NCBI RefSeq assembly: GCF_004402375.1 | Contig: NZ_SOGJ01000015.1 | Coordinates: 23,623 to 87,622, forward strand | Source of the DNA: Cryobacterium breve | GTDB lineage: Bacteria; Actinomycetota; Actinomycetes; Actinomycetales; Microbacteriaceae | Length of the DNA stretch: 64,000 nucleotides | Reading direction: 5' to 3' | In this document: piece after piece, positions 20,276 through 30,853 of the stretch | How positions within the stretch are numbered: position 1 is the first letter of the stretch | Layout: each line of letters begins with the position of its first letter | Program-made: the position numbers and the translations under genes | The notes under the pieces: generated by a model | What the model was told of the DNA's origin: nothing | Database searches by the model: none | The model's input: only the letters and a program-made list of their open reading frames with translations

Positions 20276-21178
20276 ATGGGAGCGCAACTTCGGGTCTACC
20301 GGCAGAAGATCAAGTCTGCCCAGACGACTAAGAAGATCACTCGGGCCATGGAGTTGATCTCCGCCTCGCGCATTCAAAAGGCCAAGGCACGCGTCGCCGC
20401 GTCAACCCCGTTCGCCCGTGCCATCACGCAGGCGGTGTCCGCGGTAGCGACCTACTCGAACGTCGCGCACGTGCTCACGACCGAGCCGGAAAAGATCGAG
20501 CGCGCCGCGGTTGTCATTTTCGCGTCCGACCGTGGCCTGGCCGGTGCGTTCAGCTCACAGGTGCTCCGCGAAGCGGAGTCGCTCAGCGAACTGCTGCGCA
20601 GTCAGGGCAAGGACATCGTCTATTTCCTGGTTGGTCGCAAAGCGGCAGCGTACTTCAGCTTCCGCCGACGTGTTTCCGAGCGGGTCTGGAGCGGTTCCAC
20701 CGACCAGCCGCAGTATGAGACCGCCCGTGAAATCAGTGACGCGCTCCTCGAGGCTTTCCTCCGTGAAGCCGATGACGGTGGCGTCGACGAGATCCACGTC
20801 GTCTATAACCGGTTCGTCAGCATGGTCACCCAGGTTCCCCAGGTGGTCCGGCTGCTTCCGCTCGAGGTCGTCGAAGGCGTCGCAGAGCCCGGTGAGGCGC
20901 AGGTCCTGCCGCTCTACGAGTTCGAGCCGGATGTGGAGACCGTACTGGACTCGCTCCTGCCCGTCTACATCGAGAGCCGGATCTTCAATTCCATGCTGCA
21001 GTCCGCCGCAGCGGAGCACGCCGCACGTCAGAAGGCCATGTCATCGGCCTCCGACAACGCGGACAAGCTGATCAAGGACTTCACCCGGCTGTCCAACAAC
21101 GCCCGGCAGACCGAGATCACCTCGCAGATTTCCGAGATCGTGGGTGGAGCCGACGCGCTCTCATCCGCCAAGAACTAA
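20276..21178 (+). CDS. atpG: F1Fo ATP synthase subunit gamma
   Basis: Gamma is the central shaft that rotates within alpha3beta3. The 300-residue protein starts [37 protein letters not shown], the conserved N-terminal helix, and ends with the matching C-terminal helix [18 protein letters not shown] and [22 protein letters not shown] 20276 is preceded by CAGGAGACAC. The open frame continues back to 20177 without family similarity. Confidence 0.96.
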   Translation: MGAQLRVYRQKIKSAQTTKKITRAMELISASRIQKAKARVAASTPFARAITQAVSAVATYSNVAHVLTTEPEKIERAAVVIFASDRGLAGAFSSQVLREAESLSELLRSQGKDIVYFLVGRKAAAYFSFRRRVSERVWSGSTDQPQYETAREISDALLEAFLREADDGGVDEIHVVYNRFVSMVTQVPQVVRLLPLEVVEGVAEPGEAQVLPLYEFEPDVETVLDSLLPVYIESRIFNSMLQSAAAEHAARQKAMSSASDNADKLIKDFTRLSNNARQTEITSQISEIVGGADALSSAKN

Positions 21179-22660
<1,482 letters not shown>

Positions 22661-22662
22661 TC

Positions 22663-22929
22663 ATGGCCGGTGCTCCGCTCAAGGTCAGCGTCGTCGCTGC
22701 GGACCACGAGGTGTGGTCCGGCGAGGCGAGCATGGTTGTCGCTCGCACCGTCGAAGGACAGATCGGAATCCTGCCGGGCCACGAGCCCATGCTGGCCATC
22801 CTCGCCAGCGGTGAGGTCCGCGTGACCCTGAGCGGTGGCGAGAAGGTCGTAGCCGAAGCGGCGGACGGCTTCCTGTCGGTCGCGAACAACGTGGTCACCA
22901 TCGTGGCGCGCAAGGCAGAACTCGTCTAG
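22663..22929 (+). CDS. atpC: F1Fo ATP synthase subunit epsilon, short form
   Basis: Epsilon sits at the foot of the central stalk and in many bacteria inhibits ATP hydrolysis through its C-terminal helices. This product has only 88 residues: it contains the whole N-terminal beta sandwich (LKVSVVAADHEVWSGEAS through NVVTIVARKAELV) and stops there, so the inhibitory two-helix domain is absent. The stop and following yaaA leave no room for a hidden C-terminus in frame. ATG 22663 follows GAAGGAGAACG. Confidence 0.95.
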   Translation: MAGAPLKVSVVAADHEVWSGEASMVVARTVEGQIGILPGHEPMLAILASGEVRVTLSGGEKVVAEAADGFLSVANNVVTIVARKAELV

Positions 22930-22934
22930 CCAGT

Positions 22935-23705
22935 GTGCTGATCCTTCTGCCGCCGTCGGAGACGAAACGTCTCGGTGGCATCGAATTACCGCTTGATCTG
23001 CACAATCTCATGTACCCGTCGCTTGTTTCCAAGCGGCGGGTACTTGTGCGTTCCCTGCAGTCCCTCGCGAAACATCCGGATGTGATGATGGCTGCCCTCA
23101 AGCTGGGCCGCACCCAGTCCGGCGAGGTCGAACGAAACCGGATGCTGGCGACCTCCGCCACCATGCCGGCGATCGACCGCTATACCGGGGTGCTCTTCGA
23201 CGCTCTCGACTCCGGCAGCCTCACTCCGGCCGAGCGCGACTGGGCCGGTCGGAACGTGCTGGTTCACTCCGCGCTCTTCGGTCCGGTCGGTGCTCTCGAC
23301 CTCATCCCCGCCTACCGGCTGTCCTGCGATTCGAAGTTGCCAGCCCTGGCGCTCAAAAAGCACTGGGCGGCGGCCGTCAGCGCTGTGCTGGCCGGCGCGG
23401 AGGGGCTCCTGCTCGACTTGCGTTCCAACGGTTATGTCGCCCTCGGCCCGGTTCCGGCACGAGCCGACGCGGTTTTCCTGCGCGTCGTGACAGAAACGAT
23501 CGACGGCCACACGCGGGCCCTGAACCACTTCAACAAGAAGGCGAAAGGACATTTCACCCGGGCGCTGATCCGGCAGGGAGAGTCCTTTGACACCGTTGCC
23601 GAGCTAGTGGATTGGGCGGAAGGGGCGGGCTTCGCGGTGCGGCCCGGACGAGCCCGCGAACTGGATCTGGTCGTCCCAGCAGAGGTGGCGGCAAACCGGG
23701 TCTGA
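22935..23705 (+). CDS. yaaA: YaaA/UPF0246 family peroxide-stress protein
   Basis: YaaA in E. coli lowers free iron during hydrogen peroxide stress and binds DNA; the exact activity is unsettled. The 256-residue protein begins [15 protein letters not shown], the family signature, and has the later blocks [32 protein letters not shown] and the C-terminal [21 protein letters not shown] 22935 lies 5 nt after atpC with no clear ribosome site, so it may be read by coupling or from its own message. The mdh promoter overlaps its stop codon. Confidence 0.88.
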   Translation: MLILLPPSETKRLGGIELPLDLHNLMYPSLVSKRRVLVRSLQSLAKHPDVMMAALKLGRTQSGEVERNRMLATSATMPAIDRYTGVLFDALDSGSLTPAERDWAGRNVLVHSALFGPVGALDLIPAYRLSCDSKLPALALKKHWAAAVSAVLAGAEGLLLDLRSNGYVALGPVPARADAVFLRVVTETIDGHTRALNHFNKKAKGHFTRALIRQGESFDTVAELVDWAEGAGFAVRPGRARELDLVVPAEVAANRV

Positions 23706-23730
23706 CGCCGGAGCGATCCGGCCCTAGGCT
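23701..23730 (+). promoter_or_regulatory. mdh promoter, leaderless start
   Basis: TAGGCT (23725-23730) ends 7 nt before the mdh GTG, with CTGACG-like sequence about 17 nt upstream as -35. The -35 overlaps the yaaA stop codon. Confidence 0.6.
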
Positions 23731-23737
23731 GGCTGTC

Positions 23738-24733
23738 GTGTCCACATCCACAATGAATGTCACCGTCACCGGCGCCGGCGGACAGATCGGCTATGCGCTG
23801 CTCTTTCGGATCGCTTCGGGGGACCTCCTCGGCCCCACCACCCCGGTCAATCTGACCCTGCTGGAGATCCCCTCGGGGCGCGCGGCTGCCGAGGGAACGG
23901 CTCTGGAACTCCAGGACTGCGCCTTCCCGCTGCTGCGTACCGTAACGGTCACCGAAGATCCCGTTCGCGCCTTCGACGGCGTCAACATCGCCCTCCTGGT
24001 CGGCTCCAAGCCGCGCGCCGTCGGGATGGAGCGCGTGGCCCTGCTCGAGAGCAACGGGCGTATCTTCGGACCGGCCGGCGGCGCACTCAACGCGGGGGCG
24101 GCACCTGACGTGCGCGTGCTGGTGGTGGGCAACCCCGTCAACACGAATACTCTGGTCGCCAGCGCGTTCGCCCCCGACATCCCGGCCGATCGATTCACGG
24201 CCATGACCCGCCTGGACCATAACCGCGGCGTAGCCCAGCTCGCAGTCCGGCTCCAGCTGCACGTCGCGGAGATCGACGGCCTCACCATCTGGGGAAACCA
24301 TTCGGCGAGCCAGTACCCGGATGTCTTCCACGCCACCGCGGGCGGGAGACCCGTCTCCGAGTTGGTGGGGCGGGAGTGGCTGGCCGATGAGTTCATCCCC
24401 CGGGTTGCGAACCGGGGCTACGAGATCATCCAGGCGCGCGGTGCCTCGTCTGTTGCCTCGGCGGCCAGTGCGGTCGTCGACCACGTCTACGACTGGGTCA
24501 ACGGCACGGGGGAGCGGTGGACGTCGGCGGGGATCGTGTCCGACGGCTCCTACGGAGTGCCCGCCGGCCTTGTGAGTTCTTTCCCCGTCCGGTCCGTGGA
24601 CGGCCGCTGGGAGATTGTGCCCGACCTGGCGATCAACGCATTCTCCCGGGCCAGGATCGACGCCTCCGTCGCCGAGCTCCTCGATGAGCGGGACGCCATT
24701 CGGGCGCTGGGCCTGCTGCCCGCCGGTCGGTAG
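23738..24733 (+). CDS. mdh: malate dehydrogenase
   Basis: Mdh interconverts malate and oxaloacetate with NAD in the citric acid cycle. The 331-residue product has the usual length and motifs: dinucleotide loop [37 protein letters not shown] (mobile loop arginines), [18 protein letters not shown] and the catalytic [14 protein letters not shown] 23738 is chosen because it sits at the predicted transcription start; ATG 23753 is an alternative five codons in. It stands alone, convergent with tag. Confidence 0.94.
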   Translation: MSTSTMNVTVTGAGGQIGYALLFRIASGDLLGPTTPVNLTLLEIPSGRAAAEGTALELQDCAFPLLRTVTVTEDPVRAFDGVNIALLVGSKPRAVGMERVALLESNGRIFGPAGGALNAGAAPDVRVLVVGNPVNTNTLVASAFAPDIPADRFTAMTRLDHNRGVAQLAVRLQLHVAEIDGLTIWGNHSASQYPDVFHATAGGRPVSELVGREWLADEFIPRVANRGYEIIQARGASSVASAASAVVDHVYDWVNGTGERWTSAGIVSDGSYGVPAGLVSSFPVRSVDGRWEIVPDLAINAFSRARIDASVAELLDERDAIRALGLLPAGR

Positions 24734-24767
24734 CTGGGCCCCCGCGGGTAGCTGGGCCCCCCGCGGG
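24731..24767. repeat. C-rich 18-19 bp tandem repeat
   Basis: TAGCTGGGCCCCCGCGGG is repeated once with an extra C, beginning at the mdh stop codon. Each copy contains the palindrome CCCGCGGG. It lies between the convergent mdh and tag genes and could act as a bidirectional end structure. Confidence 0.7.
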
Positions 24768-24770
24768 TGG

Positions 24771-25394
24771 CTAGCCGGTGGGGGTGGCCCGGTGGCATCC
24801 GCTGACGTGGTCGTCGACAAGGCCGGCGGACTGCATCAAGGCGTACATGGTGGTGGGGCCGACGAACTTGTAGCCGCGGGTGCGAAGTTCCCGGCTCAGT
24901 GCCGTCGACTCAGGCGTGATGGCCGGCACGTCTCCGAGCTCCCGCAGCCGCGCGCCGCGTGGTTCCGGCGCGAAGCTCCAGATCAGCTCGGCCAGACTCG
25001 CGCCGAGGTCGCGGGTGATCCGGGCATTCGAGATGGTGGCCTCGATCTTGCCGCGGTGCCGGATGATGCCTGCGTCGGCGAGGAGCCGGGCCACGTCGTG
25101 CTCGCCCATGACGGCAACCCTGTCGACGTCGAAGTCATGGAAGGCGGCACGGAAGGCCGGGCGACGCCGCAGGATGGTGAGCCAGGACAGGCCGGACTGG
25201 AATCCTTCGAGGCACAGCTTCTCAAACAGGAGCCGGTCGTCGCGGAGCGCTCGACCCCACTCCTCGTCGTGGTAGCGACGATACTCGGGGTCCGCTCCGC
25301 CCCAGCGGCAGCGGGCCAGGCCGTCGTCTCCAAGCGCCAGCGAAGCGGATTCCGCAGCCTTGACCGGCACCGCGCCGATCGATTCTCCGCTCAT
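24771..25394 (-). CDS. tag: DNA-3-methyladenine glycosylase I
   Basis: Tag removes 3-methyladenine from DNA, opening base-excision repair. The 207-residue product shows RCRWGGADPEYRRYHDEEWG at the N-terminus, FQSGLSWLTILRRRPAFRAAF, and the C-terminal DDHVSGCHRA. The zinc ligands expected from E. coli Tag (one Cys and one His near each end) are present. ATG 25394 overlaps the ogt stop as ATGA; an open frame reaching to 25637 is antisense-like and ignored. It forms an alkylation-repair pair with ogt. Confidence 0.92.
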   Translation of the reverse strand: MSGESIGAVPVKAAESASLALGDDGLARCRWGGADPEYRRYHDEEWGRALRDDRLLFEKLCLEGFQSGLSWLTILRRRPAFRAAFHDFDVDRVAVMGEHDVARLLADAGIIRHRGKIEATISNARITRDLGASLAELIWSFAPEPRGARLRELGDVPAITPESTALSRELRTRGYKFVGPTTMYALMQSAGLVDDHVSGCHRATPTG

Positions 25395-25891
25395 ACCTGG
25401 TGCTCGATGCCCTCGTGGTTCAGTAGCCAGACCTTCGTGGGCACGCCGCTGCCTCCGCTGTAGCCGGTGATGCGCCCGTTCGCGGCCAGCACCCGGTGGC
25501 AACCGATCAGAATGGGCACGGGGTTCGCTCCGACGGCGCCGCCGACGGCCCGCCCGGCCCCCGGCTTTCCCAGGGACAGCCCCAACTCGCCGTAGGACGT
25601 GACCTCCCCGAAGCCGAGCGTGGACAGGCGCTGCCAAACGCCGATTTGGAACGGGGTCCCGCCCTGCGGTCGCACCGGCAAGTCGAAGGAGGTGCGGGTT
25701 CCGGCGAAATATTCCGTGAGTTGCCGGGAGGCCCGGGTGAGCAGGGGTGACGGCGATTCGGGTCGGTCGTCGAGGGGCAGATGCCCATCGCGTTCGATCG
25801 AGAGGGACAGGATGCTCTCGCCGTCACCGGTGAGTTCCAACCGGCCGATGGGGCTGGCCATCCGTAGCAATGAGGGTCCGATGCTGGTCAT
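25391..25891 (-). CDS. ogt: methylated-DNA--protein-cysteine S-methyltransferase
   Basis: Ogt transfers the methyl group of O6-methylguanine to its own cysteine, repairing the base in a single turnover. The 166-residue protein has the N-terminal ribonuclease-like domain and the helix-turn-helix core FQIGVWQRLSTLGFGEVTSYGELG, the asparagine hinge GGAVGANP and the active site ILIGCHRVL with C131. The almost invariant PCHR motif reads GCHR here; the cysteine, histidine and arginine are kept. It is translationally coupled to tag. Confidence 0.9.
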   Translation of the reverse strand: MTSIGPSLLRMASPIGRLELTGDGESILSLSIERDGHLPLDDRPESPSPLLTRASRQLTEYFAGTRTSFDLPVRPQGGTPFQIGVWQRLSTLGFGEVTSYGELGLSLGKPGAGRAVGGAVGANPVPILIGCHRVLAANGRITGYSGGSGVPTKVWLLNHEGIEHQV

Positions 25892-25897
25892 TCCTCG

Positions 25898-25903
25898 ACT
25901 GTA
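25898..25903 (-). promoter_or_regulatory. -10 box of ogt-tag, leaderless start
   Basis: On the minus strand TACAGT is followed by CGAGGA and then the ATG, so the start codon lies 6 nt after the -10. Confidence 0.5.
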
Positions 25904-25986
25904 GTCGGCTGCCCGGCGCGACCCTCGCGGGTTTCGGACCTGGGCGAGAGCCGGCCCCGGGCGCGCGGGGGAGGAGCCGTGCCCGA

Positions 25987-27138
25987 TCAGCCGAGCCGGT
26001 CGTGCGGGTAGTCGGCCGACCGCTTCTGGAAGGCGAGGATGCCGGGATTCCGGATGACCCCGTTCCGGATCTCGATCGCCCGCCGGAGGGTCTCGTCGGC
26101 CTCCCAGGCTGCCTCGCCCGTCAGCACGTCCGGCAGGTAGGGGAGGAGGGCGGCGCTGATCTCCCAGGTCGCCGAGTTCCAGAGGTACGACGGGCTGTGG
26201 TCGACGGCGTAGTAGGTGACGTTGTCGCCCACTTGGAAGGTGGGATCCGCGAACGAGGTCGGGCGGGCCCAGTCAAACCCCATACCCGCATCGCAAGACA
26301 CATCGACGATGAGCGATCCTGGCCCGACGAGCGGGAGGTCTTCCGTTCGTAGAAAGGTGAGCGGTGCGTTCGGGTCCTGCAACACGCAGTTGACGATCAC
26401 GTCGTGGGCCGCGAGCAGTTCAGGGAGCGGAGTACGCTCCCCGTCGGAGAGCACGTAGTGCTTCGACTGGCCGGCTGGACCGGCCGGGTCGTGCACGATC
26501 GGCACGATCCGGGCGGAGTCGAGCACTGAGCCGGCCGGCACGTCCCGGCCCGTCAGCAGGGTCACGTCGGTCACGCCGTTGGCCGTCAGGCCGGTCACCG
26601 CGCCGCGGGCCGTCGAGCCTGAGCCGATCACGGCCGCACGCAGCGTGCGTCCGTAGACGCCCGTCAACCCGATCAATGACAGGGAGTGCACGACCGAGGC
26701 GAAACCGGCCAATTCATTGTTCTTAGCCAGAACGTGACGGCTGAATTCACCTTCCATCGTCCACTCGTTCATGGCTTCGAATGCGATCAGAGTGAGCTTT
26801 TTGTCGATGGCGAGCTGAGTCAGCGCAGCATCCTGCACACAGTGCGGCCAGCCCCACAGGATCTGACCGTGACGCAGGGCGGCGACATCCGCGAGGAGAG
26901 GTTTGGCGAGCAGGATGACATCGCAGTCTCGCACCAACCCATCTCGGGGAAGCAACCCGGCGACGAGGGGCGCCAACGCGTCGTCTGAGACCCCGAAGTG
27001 TTCGCCGTAGCCCTGCTCGAGAAATATCCGGGAACGAATCTCCGCATCGATCCGGCCCAGGTGCAGCGGATGCAGCGGAAGGCGACGCTCATCGGCCTTC
27101 CCGGAGCGTGACATGACGCCCATCGTGAGTCCGGTCAT
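25987..27138 (-). CDS. N5-(carboxyethyl)ornithine synthase / alanine dehydrogenase-like oxidoreductase
   Basis: The 383-residue protein resembles the alanine dehydrogenase/transhydrogenase fold and most closely N5-(carboxyethyl)ornithine synthase: MGVMSRSGKADERRLPLHP, FLEQGYGEHFGVSDD, GWPHCVQD, KNNELAGFASVVH, then the nucleotide loop AAVIGSGSTARGA near 200 and VDVSCDAGMGFDWA. The known enzyme reductively joins pyruvate and ornithine (or lysine) with NADPH; whether this member does so is uncertain. ATG 27138 has GAAGGAGA 7 nt upstream, better than GTG 27210. It stands alone, divergent from the acyltransferase. Confidence 0.75.
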   Translation of the reverse strand: MTGLTMGVMSRSGKADERRLPLHPLHLGRIDAEIRSRIFLEQGYGEHFGVSDDALAPLVAGLLPRDGLVRDCDVILLAKPLLADVAALRHGQILWGWPHCVQDAALTQLAIDKKLTLIAFEAMNEWTMEGEFSRHVLAKNNELAGFASVVHSLSLIGLTGVYGRTLRAAVIGSGSTARGAVTGLTANGVTDVTLLTGRDVPAGSVLDSARIVPIVHDPAGPAGQSKHYVLSDGERTPLPELLAAHDVIVNCVLQDPNAPLTFLRTEDLPLVGPGSLIVDVSCDAGMGFDWARPTSFADPTFQVGDNVTYYAVDHSPSYLWNSATWEISAALLPYLPDVLTGEAAWEADETLRRAIEIRNGVIRNPGILAFQKRSADYPHDRLG

Positions 27139-27264
27139 GCCGTCTCCTTCGGTCAACACCTGTCTAGCACACGCCCACGACGTCTTCGCCGCAACCACGA
27201 ACTCACCCACCGTTGCATCCCAGGCGCGCCGTTCCCCCGTGTCAGGGGTCCGTGTTCTGCGGGC

Positions 27265-27270
27265 TAGGCT
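27265..27270 (+). promoter_or_regulatory. possible -10 box of the acyltransferase
   Basis: TAGGCT lies 65 nt before the GTG; the -35 is poor. It is the best candidate in the 197-nt divergent gap 27139-27335. Confidence 0.4.
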
Positions 27271-27335
27271 GACAGCGCTGTCGGACCGCCGGAGTCCACG
27301 GCTTGCGCCGTTGGCGCTTCGACCCTGGGGGACAT

Positions 27336-28460
27336 GTGACCGATCAGCTTCTGCGGCGCCCGCAACTGCGTCAGGCAGCCGCCCAACTCGATACCGTTCA
27401 GCTGGCCCGTGGTTTCGCCGCCCTGGCCGTGGTGGCCTACCACGCGCAGTTGACCCAGGAAAAGTACTTCCCCGAGGCCACCATCCTGCCCGGCTTCTTC
27501 GGCAGCGGGCTGTCCGGCGTCGATCTCTTCTTCGTGATCAGCGGCTTCGTCATGGTCCTCACGACCCGTGGCAAGCACGGGGCGCCGCGCAACGTGGCGA
27601 AATTCCTCTGGAACCGTTTCTTTCGCATCTATCCGACCTACTGGGCCTACAGCCTCGCGCTGTTGCCGGTCCTGTTCCTCGCGCCGGCGTTCATCAATTC
27701 CTCTCAGGGTGGACAGGTCAACGTCCTCGCCTCATTCCTGCTGCTCCCGACGGAGATCCTGCCCCTGCTCCTGGTGGCCTGGACGCTGACCCTGGAGGTG
27801 TGGTTCTACATCGTCTTCGCGGTGGTCCTGTTGCTTCCGGAACGGATGCTGGTTCCCGCCCTGGGCGTCTGGTTCGCCTTCCTCATCGTCATGAACTGGT
27901 CTGGGCCGATCGCGGCCAACCCGCTGCTCGAGCTCCCGACCAACGCGATGGCCGTCGAATTCATCTTCGGCGGCGTAGCGGCACTCCTTTTCCGCCGGGT
28001 CAACCGCGTCGCCGCCGTCGTCCTGGCGGTGGCGGGCGTGGCCGTGCTCCTCGTGCTGGGTGCCACGACCCCCGCGGACATGTATGCGGGCCCCGGACTG
28101 GAGCGTCCGCTGACGCTCGGTGTCGGCTACGCCCTGATCCTCCTGGGCCTGACGGCCTCTGAGAACCGCGGTGGCGCCGGCGCGTTCTCGCGGTTGACCG
28201 TGTTCGGGGACATGTCGTATTCGGTGTACCTCTGCCACGTGCTCGTCTTGGCCCTGATGGGTCGGGTGTGGTTGGCGATCGCAGGTCCGGCCGTCACCGA
28301 CCCGCTCATCGTCGGTGCCTGGTGGCTGGTGACCTTCGCCGCCGTGCTCACCGTCGGGTACCTGAGCTACCGGCTGATCGAGCGCCCGGTGATGACCGTG
28401 TCCCGGCGCTGGCGCGCATCCGTTTTCCAGGAGACGAAGGTCGCGTCGCGCGTTCGGTGA
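27336..28460 (+). CDS. acyltransferase 3 family membrane protein
   Basis: Members of this family (OafA/NodX-like) transfer acetyl or other acyl groups to envelope sugars from the membrane. The 374-residue protein has about ten hydrophobic helices. Its N-terminus LDTVQLARGFAALAVVAYHAQL holds the conserved R-x10-H catalytic pattern, and VDLFFVISGFVM follows. No periplasmic SGNH domain is present. GTG 27336 has GGGGGA upstream. The target glycan is unknown, and neighbours give no clue. Confidence 0.85.
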   Translation: MTDQLLRRPQLRQAAAQLDTVQLARGFAALAVVAYHAQLTQEKYFPEATILPGFFGSGLSGVDLFFVISGFVMVLTTRGKHGAPRNVAKFLWNRFFRIYPTYWAYSLALLPVLFLAPAFINSSQGGQVNVLASFLLLPTEILPLLLVAWTLTLEVWFYIVFAVVLLLPERMLVPALGVWFAFLIVMNWSGPIAANPLLELPTNAMAVEFIFGGVAALLFRRVNRVAAVVLAVAGVAVLLVLGATTPADMYAGPGLERPLTLGVGYALILLGLTASENRGGAGAFSRLTVFGDMSYSVYLCHVLVLALMGRVWLAIAGPAVTDPLIVGAWWLVTFAAVLTVGYLSYRLIERPVMTVSRRWRASVFQETKVASRVR

Positions 28461-28484
28461 CCGCGTTGACCTGGGTGCCTCGGT

Positions 28485-28513
28485 TTGTGAGTGAGTCCTC
28501 ACTCAGTTAGGCT
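28485..28513 (+). promoter_or_regulatory. promoter of the tetR-ABC exporter operon
   Basis: -35 TTGTGA (28485-28490) and -10 TAGGCT (28508-28513) are separated by exactly 17 nt. The ATG begins 6 nt after the -10, so the message is probably leaderless. This is the best two-box promoter in the window. Confidence 0.75.
28488..28505 (+). promoter_or_regulatory. palindromic operator of the TetR regulator
   Basis: TGAGTGAG-TC-CTCACTCA is a perfect 8-bp inverted repeat filling the spacer between -35 and -10. A dimeric TetR protein bound here would block RNA polymerase, giving autorepression and control of the exporter genes downstream. Confidence 0.75.
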
Positions 28514-28519
28514 GAGCGC

Positions 28520-29110
28520 ATGACGGTCAAGCCAGCACGCGCCCGCTCTCTGTCCGTGGAGGACCGGCAGTCGATGATCCTCGATGCCGTGACACCGCTT
28601 CTGATCGAGCGCGGCCAGGGTGTCACGACCCGGCAGATCGCCGAGTGCGCCGGGATCGCCGAGGGCACCATCTTCCGAGCCTTCGACAGCAAGGACGAGC
28701 TGATCCGGGCGGCCATGCACCGGCAGCTCGACCCGGAGCCGTTCCGCCTGGATCTTGCCGCGCTCGACCGGTCCGTCCCACTCGAGCAGCGGGTGCGCGC
28801 CATGGTCACCCTGCTGCGACGGCGATTCGCCACGAGCTTCGCGTTGATGTCATCGGTGGGGGCGATGGGCAAGCCGCACACCCACGACGTGGCCCACGAG
28901 TTCACCGGACTGCTGGCGCGAGTGCTGGCGCCCGACCTCGCCCGGCTCACGGTTTCCCCCGAGCGGGCGGGGCAGGTCATCCGGATGATCGCGCTCGCGG
29001 CATCCGTGCCCCACATCACGGCCGGTGCCGCGTTCGACGACGATGAGCTGACCGCGCTCATCCTCTACGGCATCATCGGCGCCCAGGCGCAGCCGAAAGC
29101 CGCCAGCTAG
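28520..29110 (+). CDS. TetR family repressor
   Basis: The 196-residue protein has the N-terminal helix-turn-helix RQSMILDAVTPLLIERGQGVTTRQIAECAGIAEGTIFRAFDSKDELIRAAM, with recognition helix near EGTIFRAF, and a helical ligand/dimer domain without recognisable binding residues. It is the first gene of a unit with two ABC exporter subunits (9 nt to the next gene) and sits under a promoter with a palindromic operator, so it probably senses a toxic or membrane-active compound and represses its own exporter. Confidence 0.92.
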   Translation: MTVKPARARSLSVEDRQSMILDAVTPLLIERGQGVTTRQIAECAGIAEGTIFRAFDSKDELIRAAMHRQLDPEPFRLDLAALDRSVPLEQRVRAMVTLLRRRFATSFALMSSVGAMGKPHTHDVAHEFTGLLARVLAPDLARLTVSPERAGQVIRMIALAASVPHITAGAAFDDDELTALILYGIIGAQAQPKAAS

Positions 29111-29119
29111 GAGAACCCG

Positions 29120-30853
29120 ATGCTGTGGAAACTGCTTGTGAGGTACCTGCGGCCGTACTGGCGGCTGCTGACGGCCGTGGTGGTCTTCCAGCTGGCGCAG
29201 TCGATCGCCTCGCTCTACCTGCCAACCCTCAACGCCGACATCATCGACGAGGGCGTCGCCACGGGCGACACGGGGTACATCCTGCGCACCGGTGGCCTGA
29301 TGCTGCTGATCACGCTGTTCCAGATCGTGTGCGCCATCGTCGCCGTCTACTTCGGCGCGAAGGCGGCGATGGCGCTCGGACGCGACCTGCGCGGCGCGGT
29401 CTTCACCCGGGTCGGTGAGTTCTCCGAGCAGGAGGTCACCCGGTTTGGCGCCCCGTCGCTGATCACCCGGTCGACCAACGACGTGCAGCAGGTGCAGATG
29501 CTCGTGCTGATGACCGCAACCATGATGGTCACCGCGCCGATCCTCTCCATCGGCGGCGTGATCATGGCAATCCGTCAGGATGTGCAGTTGTCCTGGCTGA
29601 TCGCCGTGAGCGTGCCCGTACTGCTCATCGCCGTCGGGCTGATCATCGTGCGCATGGTGCCGTTGTTCCGGCTGATGCAGACCCGCATCGACACCGTCAA
29701 CCGGGTGCTGCGGGAGCAGCTCACGGGCATCCGGGTCATCCGCGCGTTCGTGCGCGAAGACGTCGAGACAGTGCGCTTCGACCGTGCGAACGCGGATGTG
29801 ACGGCGACCGCCCTGCGCGCCGGTCGCCTGATGGCTCTCATGTTCCCGGTTGTCATGCTCGTTCTCAACGTGTCGAGCGTCGCCGTGATCTGGTTCGGGG
29901 CGTTCCGGATCGAGGATGGCTCAATGCAGGTCGGCACCCTGATCGCGTTCCTCAGCTACCTGATGCAGATCCTGATGGCCGTGATGATGGCCACGTTCAT
30001 GGCTGTGATGATCCCACGGGCCACCGTTTCCGCCGACCGGATCGGCGAGGTGCTCGACACCGAGTCGAGCGTGCGCCCGCCGCGGCACCCCGTCGTCGAC
30101 ACCGTCGGCCGCGGCGAGCTCGAGCTTGTGAACGTGGGCTTCGCCTACCCCGGCGCCGAGCAGCCCGTGCTTGCCGACGTGAGCTTTTCGGTGCACCGCG
30201 GTCAGACCACGGCGATCATCGGCAGCACGGGCTCGGGCAAGTCCACCCTGGTCAACCTGCTGCCGCGCCTGTTCGACGCCACCAGCGGCAGCGTGCGGGT
30301 TGACGGGGTGGACGTGCGCGACCTGCACCCGGACCTGCTCTGGGGCAGCATCGGGCTGGTGCCGCAGACGCCGTACCTGTTCTCCGGAACCGTGCGCAGC
30401 AACCTGCTCTACGGCAAGCCTGATGCCACGGAGGAGCAACTCTGGGAGGCACTGTCCATCGCCCAGGCCCGTGACTTCGTGGAGGAGATGCCGGAGGGCC
30501 TCGACGCGCCGATCGCGCAGGGCGGCACGAACGTCTCCGGTGGGCAGCGGCAGCGCCTGGCCATCGCCCGGGCGCTGGTCAAACGCCCCGAGCTCTACAT
30601 TTTCGACGACGCCTTCTCGTCGCTCGACCTGGCGACGGATGCCCGGCTCCGCCAGGCCCTGGCCCTCGGCACGGGCGGCGCCACCATGGTGATCGTCGCC
30701 CAGCGGGTGTCGACCATCGTCGGCGCCGACCAGATCCTCGTTCTCGAGGGTGGTCGCATCGTCGGCCGCGGCACCCACGACGAACTGCTCGAATCGAACG
30801 GGACATACCGGGAAATCGTGGCGTCCCAGCTCGCGGCGGAGGAATCAGCATGA
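29120..30853 (+). CDS. ABC exporter subunit with degenerate nucleotide site (BmrC/TM287-like)
   Basis: A 577-residue half-transporter with six membrane helices (1-310) and an ABC domain: Walker A GSTGSGKST (about 369-377), signature NVSGGQRQR, Walker B YIFDDAFSSLD and VAQRVST. The catalytic glutamate after Walker B is Asp and the H-loop histidine is Gln, exactly the losses seen in the degenerate half of heterodimeric exporters. The start is 9 nt after tetR with AGGAG; the end overlaps the partner by ATGA. Likely exports drugs or lipids together with the next gene product. Confidence 0.92.
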   Translation: MLWKLLVRYLRPYWRLLTAVVVFQLAQSIASLYLPTLNADIIDEGVATGDTGYILRTGGLMLLITLFQIVCAIVAVYFGAKAAMALGRDLRGAVFTRVGEFSEQEVTRFGAPSLITRSTNDVQQVQMLVLMTATMMVTAPILSIGGVIMAIRQDVQLSWLIAVSVPVLLIAVGLIIVRMVPLFRLMQTRIDTVNRVLREQLTGIRVIRAFVREDVETVRFDRANADVTATALRAGRLMALMFPVVMLVLNVSSVAVIWFGAFRIEDGSMQVGTLIAFLSYLMQILMAVMMATFMAVMIPRATVSADRIGEVLDTESSVRPPRHPVVDTVGRGELELVNVGFAYPGAEQPVLADVSFSVHRGQTTAIIGSTGSGKSTLVNLLPRLFDATSGSVRVDGVDVRDLHPDLLWGSIGLVPQTPYLFSGTVRSNLLYGKPDATEEQLWEALSIAQARDFVEEMPEGLDAPIAQGGTNVSGGQRQRLAIARALVKRPELYIFDDAFSSLDLATDARLRQALALGTGGATMVIVAQRVSTIVGADQILVLEGGRIVGRGTHDELLESNGTYREIVASQLAAEESA

